A stretch of DNA of 64,000 nucleotides from Oreocharis arfaki. Lineage: Eukaryota > Chordata > Aves > Passeriformes > Paramythiidae. The notes under the pieces are model-generated. The model saw only the letters and a list, made by a program, of their open reading frames with translations, did no database searches and was not told where the DNA came from. Each line of letters starts with the position of its first letter. Within the stretch, counting starts at the first letter, position 1. Of this stretch, positions 25,472 through 37,860 are shown one piece after another. The DNA lies in assembly GCA_013398015.1 (NCBI GenBank), contig VZRR01003262.1, positions 626,884 to 690,883 of the forward strand, in the 5' to 3' direction. A program made the position numbers and the translations under genes.

Positions 25472-27833
25472 TGGATGATGTTTCAAAGGAGAACTTTTTC
25501 AGCGTTATCTTCATAGTTTCTTTGGGGGAGCAGAATATTTGTTTGTGCACAAGCCAGAATAACTCTTTGAAGCGAGATGAGGCAGAAGGTGCCAGAAAGG
25601 CCTTGTTAATTGCAATTTATCTAAAAGCGGAATAAGCTATTTGCAAATTTCCAAGGAAGATTTTATCCTTCAGTTGAATTACTTCATCTGTTTAAGAAGG
25701 GTGTACTAGGTGGCTTTTATTCTTCCTAACTGTATAGAAGAAAATAATCTCCTATATTGGAGAAAACAATCTTTATACAGCTAAATTGCTGTTGCCAAGG
25801 ACATACTGGGAACACTTTTCTTGCTCTGTGCCATGAAGACTATAAAACTCAATGTAATACCAAAAAGTGATTTTTTGAGACACTGTGCATGTAGTCTTAT
25901 AAATAGCCAGAGACTTCCATTGCTACAGGAGATCCTTGCAGAGCAAGTCTTACCTGACGTCTTTTTTATGTCTGTGGTGAACAGATCAGTCTTGGGATGA
26001 CTTCCTATTCTAGCAGATAACCTTTAGCATTATGTCTGAAATCTCCCCTTCTGATCTAGGCAGGGTGAAATGGCATAGGAAAACTGCTAGGACTGGCAGA
26101 TCACCAGAGGATGAATTTGCTCAGGTTAAAAAAAGGCAAATTGTTTTCCAAGAAGACAGAGTTTGACTTCAGCAGCACCTCTCATGCTTAGAGGAGCTGT
26201 GCCAGGTATCAGATCACATGGCTGGTCATGTAGGACACAGGAGTGGAAGTGGGTCAGGTCTGCATCGCTTTTACCCACAGGGTATCTATGTACAACATCC
26301 TTTTTTTAAAGGACTACTGCCCAGGAGATGTCCGTCTACCAGGATATGCCCCATGCCAGAAATCATCTGTCAGTCCCAGCTGGATGGAGCAGAGTATCTC
26401 CCACACACTGATGTTTCTAAAATAGAGCACAGCTCTCTTCAGGAGAAGAACAGCCACCAGAGGTGGTGGTGAAGAGGGTTAGTTTGAGAAGGCTCAGAAG
26501 CCTTAAACATGAAGGTGAACAGTTTTGGACAAAACCTGGAAAATGGCTTTATTCCTGTAGTTTCTCTCAGACTAGTACAAATCAATAGCTACAACAACAG
26601 TGCTACACCAATTTCTTACAGGAGTAACTGCAACATGAAATAATTTAGCTAGCTAGCCTCTAAGTAAACAAAAATATGTCAACCATCTTTGTTCATTCAC
26701 TCACTCTCTTTTTTACAGCTGTCCTAGGATTAAAATTTGTCTTCAGTGTACGATATTAAGATTCAAGATGAATCATAATACTGACTTGTATTGTAAAGCA
26801 TTTGAGAGATCTACAGCAAAACACTAAATTTCCATTTCTCAATCAATATCCTCTAAATTGATGCCATTTTATAACCTGATGGCAACATCTAGTTTTGAAG
26901 CAGTTATTTTAACTTGATCATTGGGTAGGTGCATATACTGCAAACTACATCTGGTAAAAAGGAAGGTTTAAATTCCTCTATTAATCCAGTATCAATTGCC
27001 ATTATGATACTTTGCTCCCAAAACAGAAGTTAAATTACAACTTGAATTGAACTCTATTAAAAGACAGAGAATATTAACCCCATGTGTCCAGTTTTAGGCA
27101 TAATTATACTATGATTAATATGTAATACCTTCAAGTACTGTAAGATTACTTGAAATAAAATTCTGCAGTCCTTTCTGGGATAAATTTAATGCATATGTTC
27201 TATTCCACGCTAAGAAATAGAGGGAGAAGTGTAAATGTTTTTTGTTTGAGAGACTGAAGGAGAACTAGCGAAACTGCAGAAGACATAAAAGTCAAATAAT
27301 AACAACAAAAAGATCCTTTGAATCAATTGATAAAACAAATATTAAGTCTTCTCCATAAGCCCTATCTAAACATACCATAGACAAAATCAGAAGAATCTAA
27401 AGGAACAAAACGCAGAAATCTAGAAGTGTCTTTAAGAGCAGAATAAGCCAAGCAAATGCACCGGTAGTTTTTGAAAACAGCTGAAAAGGGAAATTACACT
27501 AGAGCTCATAATACGTCACGCGTTGCTTCATTCTCTTAAGGAAAACAGACAATAGCAGAACTCCTCATAAAAAGGCTGACACAGTGGTCAGACTAAAGCT
27601 CTACTAGTATCAGTTGCTTTAAATAAGGAATTCCCATCTCTCTGTGATGGACTATTTCACCTGGGGCTTTATTTCTGAGCCCATCTGCTTCTTTTCCAGT
27701 GAGATTTAGATGGATGCTCAAAGCTGACCTTCCAGAACACTTACATGAACATTTGGATGTGAGAGGCTACTCTAACCATAATGCTGATAGCCACAAAGAG
27801 TTGGATGAAGGATGTTTATAATCAAGGCTCGTC

Positions 27834-27854
27834 TTTTTGTTTGTTTGTTTGCTT
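27834..27854. repeat. TTTG microsatellite
   Basis: A short tetranucleotide array of TTTG units, the last one changed to CTTG. Confidence 0.8.
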
Positions 27855-30354
27855 GTGAGTAGCTTCTTTCATGTTCTGTTATTGAAGTACATGTGTCAAC
27901 TGACTTGAGAGGACAGCCTTGTAAATTAGATCTTTGATCTCAAGAGTTTATTTTATCTTTGCAGCAAGGAAAAGTGAATTGAATTGGCTGGCAGAACTAA
28001 GCCCTCTCTTGTCTCTGGTCTACAGCTGCTGCATCCTTCTGAGGTCAACATAACTTCCACTTCTATCACTCGATACTCTCTTTTGCTACAGAATTAAAAA
28101 AAGGCTTCTCCAACATCTCATCACAACCTGCTGAAAGCTTTACAACTTCTGGTTTATTTTATGATCCATACAGCCAGACTTCTGCTACTGCAGAAGGGAG
28201 AAAACACTGAGCTGTGATACAACAAAGATCTTGATTAACTCTGATACTGCATCAGAAAGTAAATTTTAATGGAACATTCACTGAATTTTTTTGGAGTAAA
28301 ACACAGTTTAGAAAGAATACTGTATGGAAGGCTGCAGACTAAAGAGAAGTTATCTGTTCCAAAATGTTCAAAGGAGTACATGATCCACTGTTACTCTCCC
28401 ATTACTTACATTAATGTTCAGAGGCATCAGGCACTATTGTGCTGTCTACTACACGTACACAAAAAAGACTATGGGACGTGACACTGATTTATGTCCTGAT
28501 TCAGATCACCACTGTGACAGTGTCATCATATTCTTACCGCCTGCATCTCATTCAGTGGTGTGATTGTGATTTCAGGCGGGACACCTAGGAAAGGGTCTGT
28601 GGGAACTCATCTCTCAGAAAGACATTGAAAAGAAAAAAGGTACTAGTTCTCTAGGAGACTGAAAGTACATAAATATCTACTGGTAAAGAAAAAACACGGT
28701 TTCAATGGAAGATAAAAGGAGTTAAATTTTTTTTCTTAGTTTAAAGAATTTGACATATTGATGGGAAGAATTCAGGCCTAACACACATGCTTTCTAACTT
28801 TGTGAGCTCATTACAAAAAGCCAAGCTTAATGTTGATGAAAAGTTGCATCACAGCAGGGTAGGCTGAACGAACTCAGCTTGGCTTACTAAACCTTTGTCT
28901 TCCTACAGCACCAAACAGGAGTCTACCTTTGGAATTTAAGGAGGATATTCTGCTTCTCTGTTGTTGTACAGTCTCTGACTTCAAAATGAAATCTGGTTAA
29001 TCTGGAATTGCCCTGTCATCAGTAGAAGAGCTGCAGTTACTCAGGAAGGGAAGGAGTTACCCCTAGGAGTTGCACTTCTGGTTCCTCTCCTTACTAGGCT
29101 GAGCAGAGAAAACCCAAACAAGATGAATTATGGTGTCATAACAAAAGGGTGGTTGTGGGGAGGAAGGCAGTTTCTCAAGCTCCAGTTTTATGCTATTGTT
29201 CAGAACAACCTGCTCATCTTGCCCAGGAGGCTGCTTTAGTGCTTTAGTGAACGCAACAGGTTCTCCAGCTAAAAATGCAATAAACTGTGTGTTATTTTGA
29301 GATACTGTAATTGCTGTGGTGAATATGCTCTTTGCACTTTTTCTTTAGGTGCTTTAGGGTGAAACCCTCTCCTCTGTGACCACACAAGTGTATATTTGCT
29401 GGCTGTCATATCAGGGTTTGGTTCACACTTTACAGAAAACAGCAGAAACTGGATCTGTAACCACTGCCTTGACTGACCTGCCGGACACGGCACTGTCTGG
29501 TTCCAGTTCTGAGTTTGTCACCAGGGAGTTGTCAGTAGGGACCATCTCCCAGTCAGCCTTCTGTCAGGCTGCTTTCCGCAGTTGTTCTTTGGTTTACCTT
29601 TGAACACATGCCATAAGGCATCAACCCAATTTTAGGGACAACCTCAAGCAAGGAAGAGGTTTGAGCCCCAGCTTTTGCTAAAGAGAGAGCAGCCAGGAGA
29701 CACATTCCCAGTACCTTTGCTCATTAGTGGTGCTTTGCTGCATGTAAATTTTACCCTTTACAGGAGATGATTAAGGATGAAGGCCAAATGTTGAAGCCTA
29801 CTCTCCACATTTCTTATCATGGTGAATACAACCTCCTCCCCACTCTCCTTTGCTGCTCCTTTAATTTTGAAAGGGCACCTGTGAGTGCAACAGAGCTCAA
29901 ATCTGACAAGATGTAATTATTTTAGATAAACTGCCTAACTTTAGGCAAAAAATGAATGCAAAAAATTACATGCCAAGTCAGCTAGCAAAGAAAGAACCAG
30001 TATTGTGAGTTTGTTTGGTCTTCACAGTGCTTTACAGCTCTGCTTCTAGACCAGCTGAGCTGCAGAAACATTTCAGATTCAAAATGGGCAACTTGAATGG
30101 AAACATCCTATTTGTAGACTGACCAAATTTTTAACTGTTGGATATAAAATAATCACTAAAATTACTTTAGTGCTTTGGGTATGTGTTAACCAAAAAACAC
30201 GGAAAACAAAACAGTTCTGAACAGCGTCATAAAATTAATTCCTCCTTCTAGGAGGCCTGAGTACTTCCCAGCTCTCAGCCATACTATTCTCCAAGCAGTG
30301 TCACAGATGCCACCTAAACCACTGCAAGTCACCAACACAGCACACAGAATCCAT

Positions 30355-31851
30355 CAGATGAGAGTGTCATATATTTTATTAGAAGGACACCAGTTTTTAA
30401 ATGACACTGAAAAGATTTTCAAACTGAATTTCCAAGTTCAAGTTCCCATGAAAGCTGAATGGTCAGAGCTGTAGTACACAATATAGGTGAAAGCACATAA
30501 TAACTCTCACATATGAAAATAACTCATTATTACTTAGCTTCTTTTTATTGAAGTGCAGCACAGATACTCCCTTTGAAACAATAACTTCAAAACATTTAAG
30601 AACATAGATGTCAAAAATATTAAATACGCACATTTAAAAAGATCTAAACAATGAATATTTAACAACCTAAGACATATTCACAATGTAATTTCTTCATCAT
30701 TTTACGGCATTTGTCTCAAATACTGTAAAACGATCCAAGTCTGAAAATATATGTACTTCAAGCTACCACAGAGCATAAAAAATATAGGAAAATATCCACT
30801 AACATTTAGCACAATATATATATTGTACCCCAAGAGAGAAAGCAAGTGTGTGCCACAGATCATTATTCATCACAAATTGTGATGAGACATCAGAGAGCTG
30901 TAGCTGGTGGAACAGCAGCTCTGGTCTTAGTCGGCAAAAACACGCTCAAAGCTTGTGAGTGGGGACACAGCGGTCTGTGAGAACGCATGTTTAGGTATTT
31001 AGCAGTTTAATTTAGTTGGATAAGAAACAATGTAATGTTTTCCTGTTGTTAAACATTGCCATCTGTACCTCTGGCACACAAATTAAAAAAAGAAGGGTGT
31101 GACCATTAAAACTACGTGTCCTGAGATTTCCTTCTTCAGGGGGCAAAGAGGTTAAAATGGAAAAGCTGATCTGTATATAAATCAGGAACACATGTGGTAA
31201 TGAGAACAAACAGCAGCCAACAGGCAGGCGGGGACAACATCTCCAGGCAGGCACAAAATGAGACGGACAAAATACCATCTACCGGAAAAGGGAAGGAAGC
31301 AACTGATTTTCACTTTGAAATTGATAAGTTTAACCAATTCTATTAAGTCTTAATGATTACTTAAGGGCTTGTAATTAACTCTGCATTTTAAAACTTGGTT
31401 TCACTGAAAAGCTGTCTGTCCAGTAGGGCAGAGCAGCATTGCTTTAGCATTAATATTAGTTTCTATCTGTACAAAATCAAGAGGTGATCTTAATATGTGT
31501 AACAAATCTATGTGTTTTGTAACTAAGTGAAATAACAAAACAGTTGAGACATAGATTTCCTCTTAAAGTCATGAAATGTTTGTGTCTGCAGCCTACCTAC
31601 TGCAAGTAGATACCAGCAGCCAGTCTCCTACTGAGGCTGAAACACTTTGATTGATTTCTTTGGAAATAAATGGAATATTTAATGTACTAAGTTATAGTTC
31701 ACTTAAAGCTAAGAAATATATCACAGTTGTGAGTAATAATCCATTTGATATACCAGTGGCAGGCCCCCAAAATATTAAGTCAATTAAAGTAAGTCTTTAT
31801 CTTCCCTTTAAGACTTGTTCCTTGACAGAGGCACAAAAAATAAAGAAAACA
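30355..31851 (-). other. UMAD1: UMAD1 3' untranslated region
   Basis: About 1.5 kb of AT-rich sequence downstream of the UMAD1 stop codon on the minus strand. It ends near 30355, about 20 bases past an AATAAA signal at 30375-30380, and is followed by a GT-rich stretch, the usual downstream element of a vertebrate cleavage site. The 5' limit is fixed by the stop codon; the 3' limit is inferred. Several ATTTA pentamers are present on the transcribed strand, hinting at possible AU-rich-element control of mRNA stability. A second AATAAA at 30544-30549 could give a slightly shorter transcript. Confidence 0.6.
30375..30380 (-). terminator. UMAD1 polyadenylation signal (AATAAA)
   Basis: TTTATT on the plus strand is AATAAA on the transcribed minus strand. 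About 15-25 bases further come CA dinucleotides suitable for cleavage, then a GT-rich element containing TGTGTGCTGTGTTGG. Signal, cleavage window and GT-rich element are in the standard order. Confidence 0.6.
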
Positions 31852-32109
31852 CTACGGATCACAAAGCACTGAATTTTCAAGTGTGAAGTCATACCAAAAT
31901 CTTGATAAATTATCACTGATGTCGTAGGTGAGCAGTCGGTCAGGAACGTCACTGTGGGTGCCCTGCACTGCTAACACATGTGGTGCGAGGGCAAAGGGGA
32001 CGTCGCTCAGGAGGTCTGACATGAAAGGGCTGCTTTCCAAAGTCTGACTCCTTTGATTTCCCACCTCTGTGCTTGATACCGTCAGCTGTGACCGGTGCCC
32101 TGTATTTAT
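31852..32109 (-). CDS. UMAD1: UMAD1 terminal coding exon (UMA domain, C-terminus)
   Basis: This exon encodes the last 85 residues of UMAD1 and the TAG stop (31852-31854). The acceptor is a clean pyrimidine tract plus AG (CTTCTCTTTAG, AG at 32110-32111) and the exon opens in phase 0 with Ile-Asn-Thr. After about 25 poorly conserved Ser/Thr/Gln-rich residues comes the UMA region: a SDLLSDVPFALAPHVLAVQG block, then LTYDISDNLSRFWYDF, and finally TLENSVLCDP at the C-terminus. These blocks match my recollection of human UMAD1 with few changes, so identity is near certain. UMA modules bind the ESCRT-I core in UBAP1 and MVB12 proteins; the same is inferred here. The stop position matches the mammalian protein, with no frameshift or premature stop. 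A downstream in-frame GTG (32062-32064) is an internal codon, not the start. Confidence 0.93.
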   Translation of the reverse strand: MNTGHRSQLTVSSTEVGNQRSQTLESSPFMSDLLSDVPFALAPHVLAVQGTHSDVPDRLLTYDISDNLSRFWYDFTLENSVLCDP

Positions 32110-32363
32110 CTAAAGAGAAGAGAAGAACAGAAGAACAGAAATTTACACACCACAAATCAGGCAGCTATGGCTTTATACTTAGAACCACAAGGACCTACTA
32201 ACAAAGGGAAACAAAACAAACAAATAAATAAAAGCAGTTTCAGAGTACAGTTTAGGTAGATCTAAAATAGCGGTTTTTAATACATGTTGATATAATTCTT
32301 TGGCTGAGGTTGACCAGAATTAAGGCTAAAACAAAAATAAGACTTTTTGTAATGATTACTGAG

Positions 32364-32512
32364 ATCACAGAATCACAGAATAAGCTGAGTTGGAAGGGAA
32401 ATTAAGATCATCGAGTCCAACTCCTGGCCCTGCACAGAACACCCCAAGAGTCACACCACGTGCCTGAGAGCATTGTCCAAACACTTCTTGAACTCAGGCA
32501 GGCTACCCAAAA
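32364..32512 (-). repeat. CR1 LINE 3' fragment
   Basis: Begins with the duplicated ATCACAGAATCACAGAAT terminus characteristic of CR1 3' ends (inverted here), followed by the GTTGGAAGGGA and AGATCATCGAGTCCAACTC blocks, then GAGCATTGTCCAAACACTTC. Non-LTR retrotransposon fragment, 5'-truncated as usual for CR1. It lies in the UMAD1 intron, in the same orientation as the gene and about 250 bp upstream of the last exon's acceptor. Confidence 0.9.
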
Positions 32513-33128
32513 TTGCTCTGCACTTTCGAAACCCATAAGGCTCGTGGGACTTTTTGTCATTATGTTCAATCTTGTTTAGGGGAAATTACTTTACACAATT
32601 CCTTTCATAAACTGATGAAGCTCCATCTTTTATTCCCCCTGTGCCTTTACAGAAGTTGTCCAAGAAAAGCATGACTTTCATGATTAAGAACACCCCTATC
32701 CAGTTATTTGAAAGGATTAATGATGTTGCTTTCCAGTGTGAAATAGGATTGCATGACTGGCTGGTAAGTTCTCTATGCAGTGCCAAATATGTTCTTTATA
32801 GAAAAACACAGTTAAAATGTTTAAAAAAACCAACAACAACCCAAGAACTAAAACCAACAGGGAAATAGAAAAACTTGCCATAAAGAAGTAGTCAACACAA
32901 TTTAGAGAATAATGTTGGACCCAACTGGCTTGCAAGCTTTGATCCTGACCTACCAATATGACCTTACTAAGTGTTTATCCTGAAACTTTTACCATTTTAA
33001 GAACAAAGAAAAGACTATTTACTCAGCCTCTAGAAATCAAATATAATTTGTTTTACTATTTATAGCAATAAAATCCTATAAAAACTGATAGCTCTCACAT
33101 TAGGCACCCATAATGATGTTCCTGATAA

Positions 33129-33240
33129 CAGGCTCTGAGCAGCCTGGTCTAGTGGAAGGTGTCCCTGCCCATGGCAGGGGAGTTGGAACTAGACGAGCTT
33201 TAAGGTCCCTTCCAAATCAAACCACTCAATGATTCCATAA
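33129..33240 (+). repeat. CR1 LINE 3' fragment
   Basis: Sense-orientation CR1 tail: GAGCAGCCTGGTCTAGTGGA, a CCTGCCCATGGCAGGGG block, TTGGAACTAGACGAGC, TTTAAGGTCCCTTCC and a degenerate ATTCTATGATTCTATGA-type end (ATGATTCCATAA). It lies opposite in orientation to UMAD1. Confidence 0.9.
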
Positions 33241-33879
33241 TCTCTAGGAGCAAGATGTTTGTTATGAGGATTTCTACTTGGTATCACCACACATACAGAA
33301 ATATTCAGTAATGTGTTTGAAAGTGCTTAACAAGTCCTGTCAGAGCCATGAACACAGGCAGGAATTTCTGACTTTGATGAAGCCCTGACTTCTTCCTTTG
33401 AACCTCCCATACTCAACATGCAGCCATAAAAATCCAAAGCTTACACAGCTATTAGGGAAAGAAGAGCACTGAAAGCTTTAAATGCTAATTTGGTATTCAC
33501 CTGATCATAAGAGTGCAATGGATCCAGTCATATGGAGGTCGCTTGCATCCATGGTTTTTAGGGGTGTTGTGCTGCTCAAGATCTGACCTGTGCTGAAGTT
33601 GAATATCACAGATCATGGCTGCTCCAGAAAACCTGAGGGCGTTGCTGTCTGACAGAAGAACAGTTTGGGTGGTGGGGTGGTGGTGGGTGCTTTCTTTTCT
33701 TGCCCAGAGTATTTAGTCAGGGAAAAGAAACTCCATTTTCCTCCCAAAGAAAGGACTGGCTTTGACTTGAACATGACCTAAGTACTAGTCACTCCTTACA
33801 CAACCCAACATTTCATCTGGTAGGACAGATAAACCACTGCTAAACCTTCTATTAAGCTGCCAACAATGAGTCAACAACG

Positions 33880-33975
33880 ACACAAATAATCTCGCCAGTC
33901 TGTGTCACAGCCAGCACATGTCTCGGGTGGCGGAGGACGCGCGCTCCTCCACAGCCGGATGGGACACACGGGTTA
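33880..33975. other. Small CpG-rich patch with imperfect hairpin, intronic
   Basis: A short island of CpG-rich sequence in AT-rich intron, about 1.8 kb upstream of the UMAD1 last exon. At 33927-33952 it can fold as GTGG/CCAC and AGGA/TCCT paired stems with a 3-base bulge around a CGCGCGC loop. The minus strand is open for 61 codons across it (33852-34037), but no homology is recognised. It may be a small regulatory element or a relic of a GC-rich repeat. Confidence 0.35.
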
Positions 33976-36900
33976 GCAGTGCTCTCAAATGGACCCTCAC
34001 TTGGAAGCTTTTGTTCATACAATGATTTGAAACCCAAGGCTTAAGAAAAACTTCCCAGGATCTGTTACTATCATGTCACAGGATAATAATGTAAAATTTC
34101 TGAAGGTTATGAGGTTTATTAAAAGGAGTGATTGCTACATACAGCTACTAACCTTCCTGGTTATGATCCAATACAAAAGAGCAGAGATATTCTCCATGCT
34201 ACTGTAATACTGGTATGTCTATTACTACACAATTCCTACAGCTACAGTTTGCAGATATCTCTTTATTTTCCCTGGCTTTCCTTTTCTCAGTTCTCAATTT
34301 TTAGATGTAGTTATCAGCCCTTCGGAAAGCTACATGCAACAGCAGAGGCAAGAGCTCATAGAGAAGATTTCTTTTGGGTTTCATTACTGATTGTGGTATC
34401 TTTAGAGGACAGGGAAAATAGGAAAGCTAGCAGAGAAGTCATCAAGATAGCCTGCATAGTTCTCCTACTCCAGCTTTCCAAGCTGTGAGCAAAAAACTAT
34501 GGGTAATAGTACTGTAAGTTCAGGAAAAAACACTAAAACCTCTTGTACTTTTATTTTCTAATCAGCATAGCTATCTTCAAGATGAAGATCATCAGCTCTC
34601 ACTTTAAGAGGTATTAGCTTCTATGGTTGCTCATTGATAACACTTTGAGAGAAGTCTTCCTTCTTGCCAGGGCCCAAGGTATGCATCAGAACAAAAGTCA
34701 TAAACGTCTTCCGGTATAGACATATTCCCTTGCTAAGAACACTACCAAACACACAGAGCATTTATTTATGTTAATATTTATCTGAAAAAACGCCCCACAA
34801 CACTTCAGGTGAGTCCTTAAATTTGTTGCTGCTGTAAACTTAAAAACTTCTCTTAATTTCTACTCTGCACGAATTTATTACATCCCCTCTTGAAAGAAAT
34901 AACTTGTGGATCATTTATTGAGGTGCTGGTATTTGCTTGTATTACATCATTCTCATATTCTGAAGGGGAGCCAGAAAACCTCAGATGAAAACCAGGGTTA
35001 CATCTAGGAATCAATTAAACCAAATATTCAAAGACATTTCTGCCTCCCTCCCCTCCCACATTTCAGGGAAAAAGGATCCCTCACTCGCTGTCCTATTCCC
35101 ATCATTCAGATGATAATCAGAAATCCCTAGAATCTAATGTTTATTTTGATTGGCAAATTATACTTTTATGAACACCTGTTTATATCTTAATTGTCCCTCA
35201 AGCTGGGTGAACCCAATTTACAATGCAGATTAGACCATCGCGTGGCAAAACTAACTTCAAAGAGGGGAAAAAAAGTCAGAGTGAGAACAAAGCATCTTGG
35301 ATCTTTTTTCCTTCATAAACCTTACCTTTGTTAGAATGGTGCTAAATGGGCAGACCCAGAAACTAAAACCCTTTCTGTACACAGCAGATACCATGTACTG
35401 ACAGTGACAGAGCAAGGACCAGCTTTGCTTACTCCCGAGTCCCACTCCATATCTGAAAGCAAGGCTGCAGTAAGGAAGGACAAATTACATTACAATTATT
35501 TTACTGTGAAAGCATCATTTTACCAAACTCAAACTCTGCATACTGTCAGTGAGGTCCTTAATAGTCTTGATAGGTTATGATACTATTTGAATAGCCAAAA
35601 CAGTATCATAAAGAAAGCCTGAAATGGTTGAGATAAATACAGTACAGGATCAGGTTACCTTACAGTACAGGTAAGTCAGAAACAAAGAAAAGTATCAGGT
35701 CAGTTTAATAGATGCCATAATCTGATCTTAAATCCAATGGTCTTTGGGTCTCAGTTTACTTAACCCCTCAGGAGAAGGTCTTGGGCCTAATATGACAAGA
35801 TCAATTTGCAACATAAATGGAAAAGGAGTCTCGATCTTCAGTTTCACATTTAATCCACTACTGTGTCTCCCACAAAAACAGTTATTTTAAATTATCTTAA
35901 AAAGCTTGCATTCACTTTTTTCTGTATAACAATTCACATTTTATATTACTTATCTATATGAAGAAAAAATTCCTGTCCAGAAGAATTCAGGCAACAAGAA
36001 GTAATTTTTCAGTTCTGCCTAGTGCAGCCACCACAGGCAGTCGTTGCCCTTTGCTCTGCAGGGCTGTTTCTGAGCATTCCTGCAGTGATATTTAGATGTT
36101 GAACTCCTGCCTAAGACCCTATCAAACCAGACATGTTTTTGTGCTTCCAAAACATGAAGATATCCTTTCAATGGGCTAAGTTGTATTTCATTCCTCTGCT
36201 GGAGAACCCACATGAGTGAAAAGGCCTTGCTGAAGCCAACCTCCCCAGCAGGCTTCCAGGGAATGCGGTGAAGAACTGGACACTCTGGTAGAGAACATCA
36301 GTCACCCATCAATGCCGAGGTCGCCCTCACTGCTTCCAATGCAAACACCAGCACAAAATGATGTGATGCAACTGAAGTCAAGGTTATGAAATGGCTTATG
36401 CTTTATGCATGCATTCTTCAAGCATATATAGAACTGCAAGTCCTAGAGAATTTGATATTGCACATTAGTCACACTGGTTTCTACTGAAATGCCTAACTTA
36501 TTTATCCAGAATACAATCCATTCAGAGCATATTATCTGGACATTAGCTAAACTAAGCACTGCCAAATGCTATGACACACAATCCTGTTATGAGAAATATT
36601 AATTGAATCAACTGAGAAGATCACTAATTTACATTTCACCGTACACCAAGGAGTCAAAAAAATCAGTAAAAATTACATAAGGCATGGCAATAAAATTTAA
36701 TTCAAATAAGCAAGGTGCCCTCTGCATTCTTGGTTTGCAATCCAAAAGAACGGGGATAAAAGAAACACTATGTAAATAAATATAGCAGCTGGCCACCAGA
36801 TACTAATTGTACTCTGACAACAATATGTTATTTTGAAACTAACAAAGTATAAAATTGTCCTCTAAAAAGAATTCCTTTTTTCTCTTTTTAAAAGATGTTT

Positions 36901-37617
36901 CTCAGCTGTTATTAAAAAACATATAATTTGATGCATGTCTTTGTATTACCCACAAAGTTTGCCAAGAGTCTCATAAGGAAGAAAAAATGCACATTTTCCA
37001 ATGTACTGAAAAGCTGGATTTACAGTGCTCTGAAGGACAATCAAAGATTAGTGCCAGCATTATTATCATCCAAACCCTTAAACAAGGTTTTCTATCAGAA
37101 GTGATGAATTTTAAAAAATTTACACTTTCTGTAAAAAAGGGTTTTTTTTTTCCAGAAACAGACCTATTTTTCTTTAAAACAGCCTTGAGAAACAAACAGT
37201 ACCTTCAGTCAGTACTTTCAGAATATTTAGTAAATATCCAGCAATATAATACTTGCAACAGACCTTACAACCTGCTATGCTCCTGGTGGCAAAGAATTAT
37301 CTTTATTTCAGGCAAGTTCATGGTATTACAGGAAATAGTGTATCATAAGGTATCTAAAATTTATTTAGCATTATGCAGTCATTACTGATGTACCTAGAAA
37401 TGGAAATTGTCATATGGGATTGTTCCTCCAATGTGTTGGTTGATGCTCTAGGGTATTCACTGGACCTCCTTAGAAAATTTGTAGGAATTCTGGAATGAGT
37501 ATCTCTATTGATGACAACAATTCACTTTTCAAATAAAAATTGTAACGGCAAAGATGAACAGAGGGGGAAAGAAAAATTACTCACAAGGTTTGTATTCAAA
37601 AATTTAAGCTAGGAGAA

Positions 37618-37860
37618 CAGAATCACAGAATCAATTAGGGTGGAAAAGACCTCTGAGATCATCAAGTCCAGCCTATGACCAAACACCACCTTCTCAAATA
37701 GACCATGGCACTGAGGGCCATGGGCAGGCTTTCCTTAAACACCTCCAGGGATCGTAATCCATGACCTCCCTGGGCAGCCCTTTCCCAATTTTAACAACCC
37801 TTTCTGTGAAGAAATTCCTTCTGATGCCCAGAATTCCTTCTGATGTCCAGACAGGGTCAG
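37618..37860 (-). repeat. CR1 LINE 3' fragment with internal 19-bp duplication
   Basis: Inverted CR1 end (CAGAATCACAGAATCA), then a GGTGGAAAAGACCTCTGAGA and ATCATCAAGTCCAGCC segment and a further 5' part including CCATGACCTCCCTGGGCAGC and GTGAAGAAATTCCTTCTGATG. It is the longest CR1 copy in the window. At 37813-37850 the element carries two adjacent 19-bp copies of AATTCCTTCTGATGCCCAG, differing at one base, where CR1 normally has one. Confidence 0.88.

Larger units (their letters stand above)
20000..30354. other. Intergenic DNA, right third, downstream of UMAD1; no gene supported
   Basis: No coding exon can be supported. It contains a 27-bp palindrome (20652-20678), homopolymer runs (22965-22987 and 23606-23620), a 15-bp tandem duplication (23136-23165), a 31-32-bp tandem duplication (25409-25471) and a TTTG microsatellite (27834-27854). 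It ends at the inferred UMAD1 polyadenylation site. Confidence 0.55.

Noticed and set aside
36987..37388. 133-codon plus-strand open frame in the UMAD1 intron
   Set aside because: Rich in Phe, Lys and Ile from AT-rich DNA and includes a homopolymer-derived run; no domain recognised.
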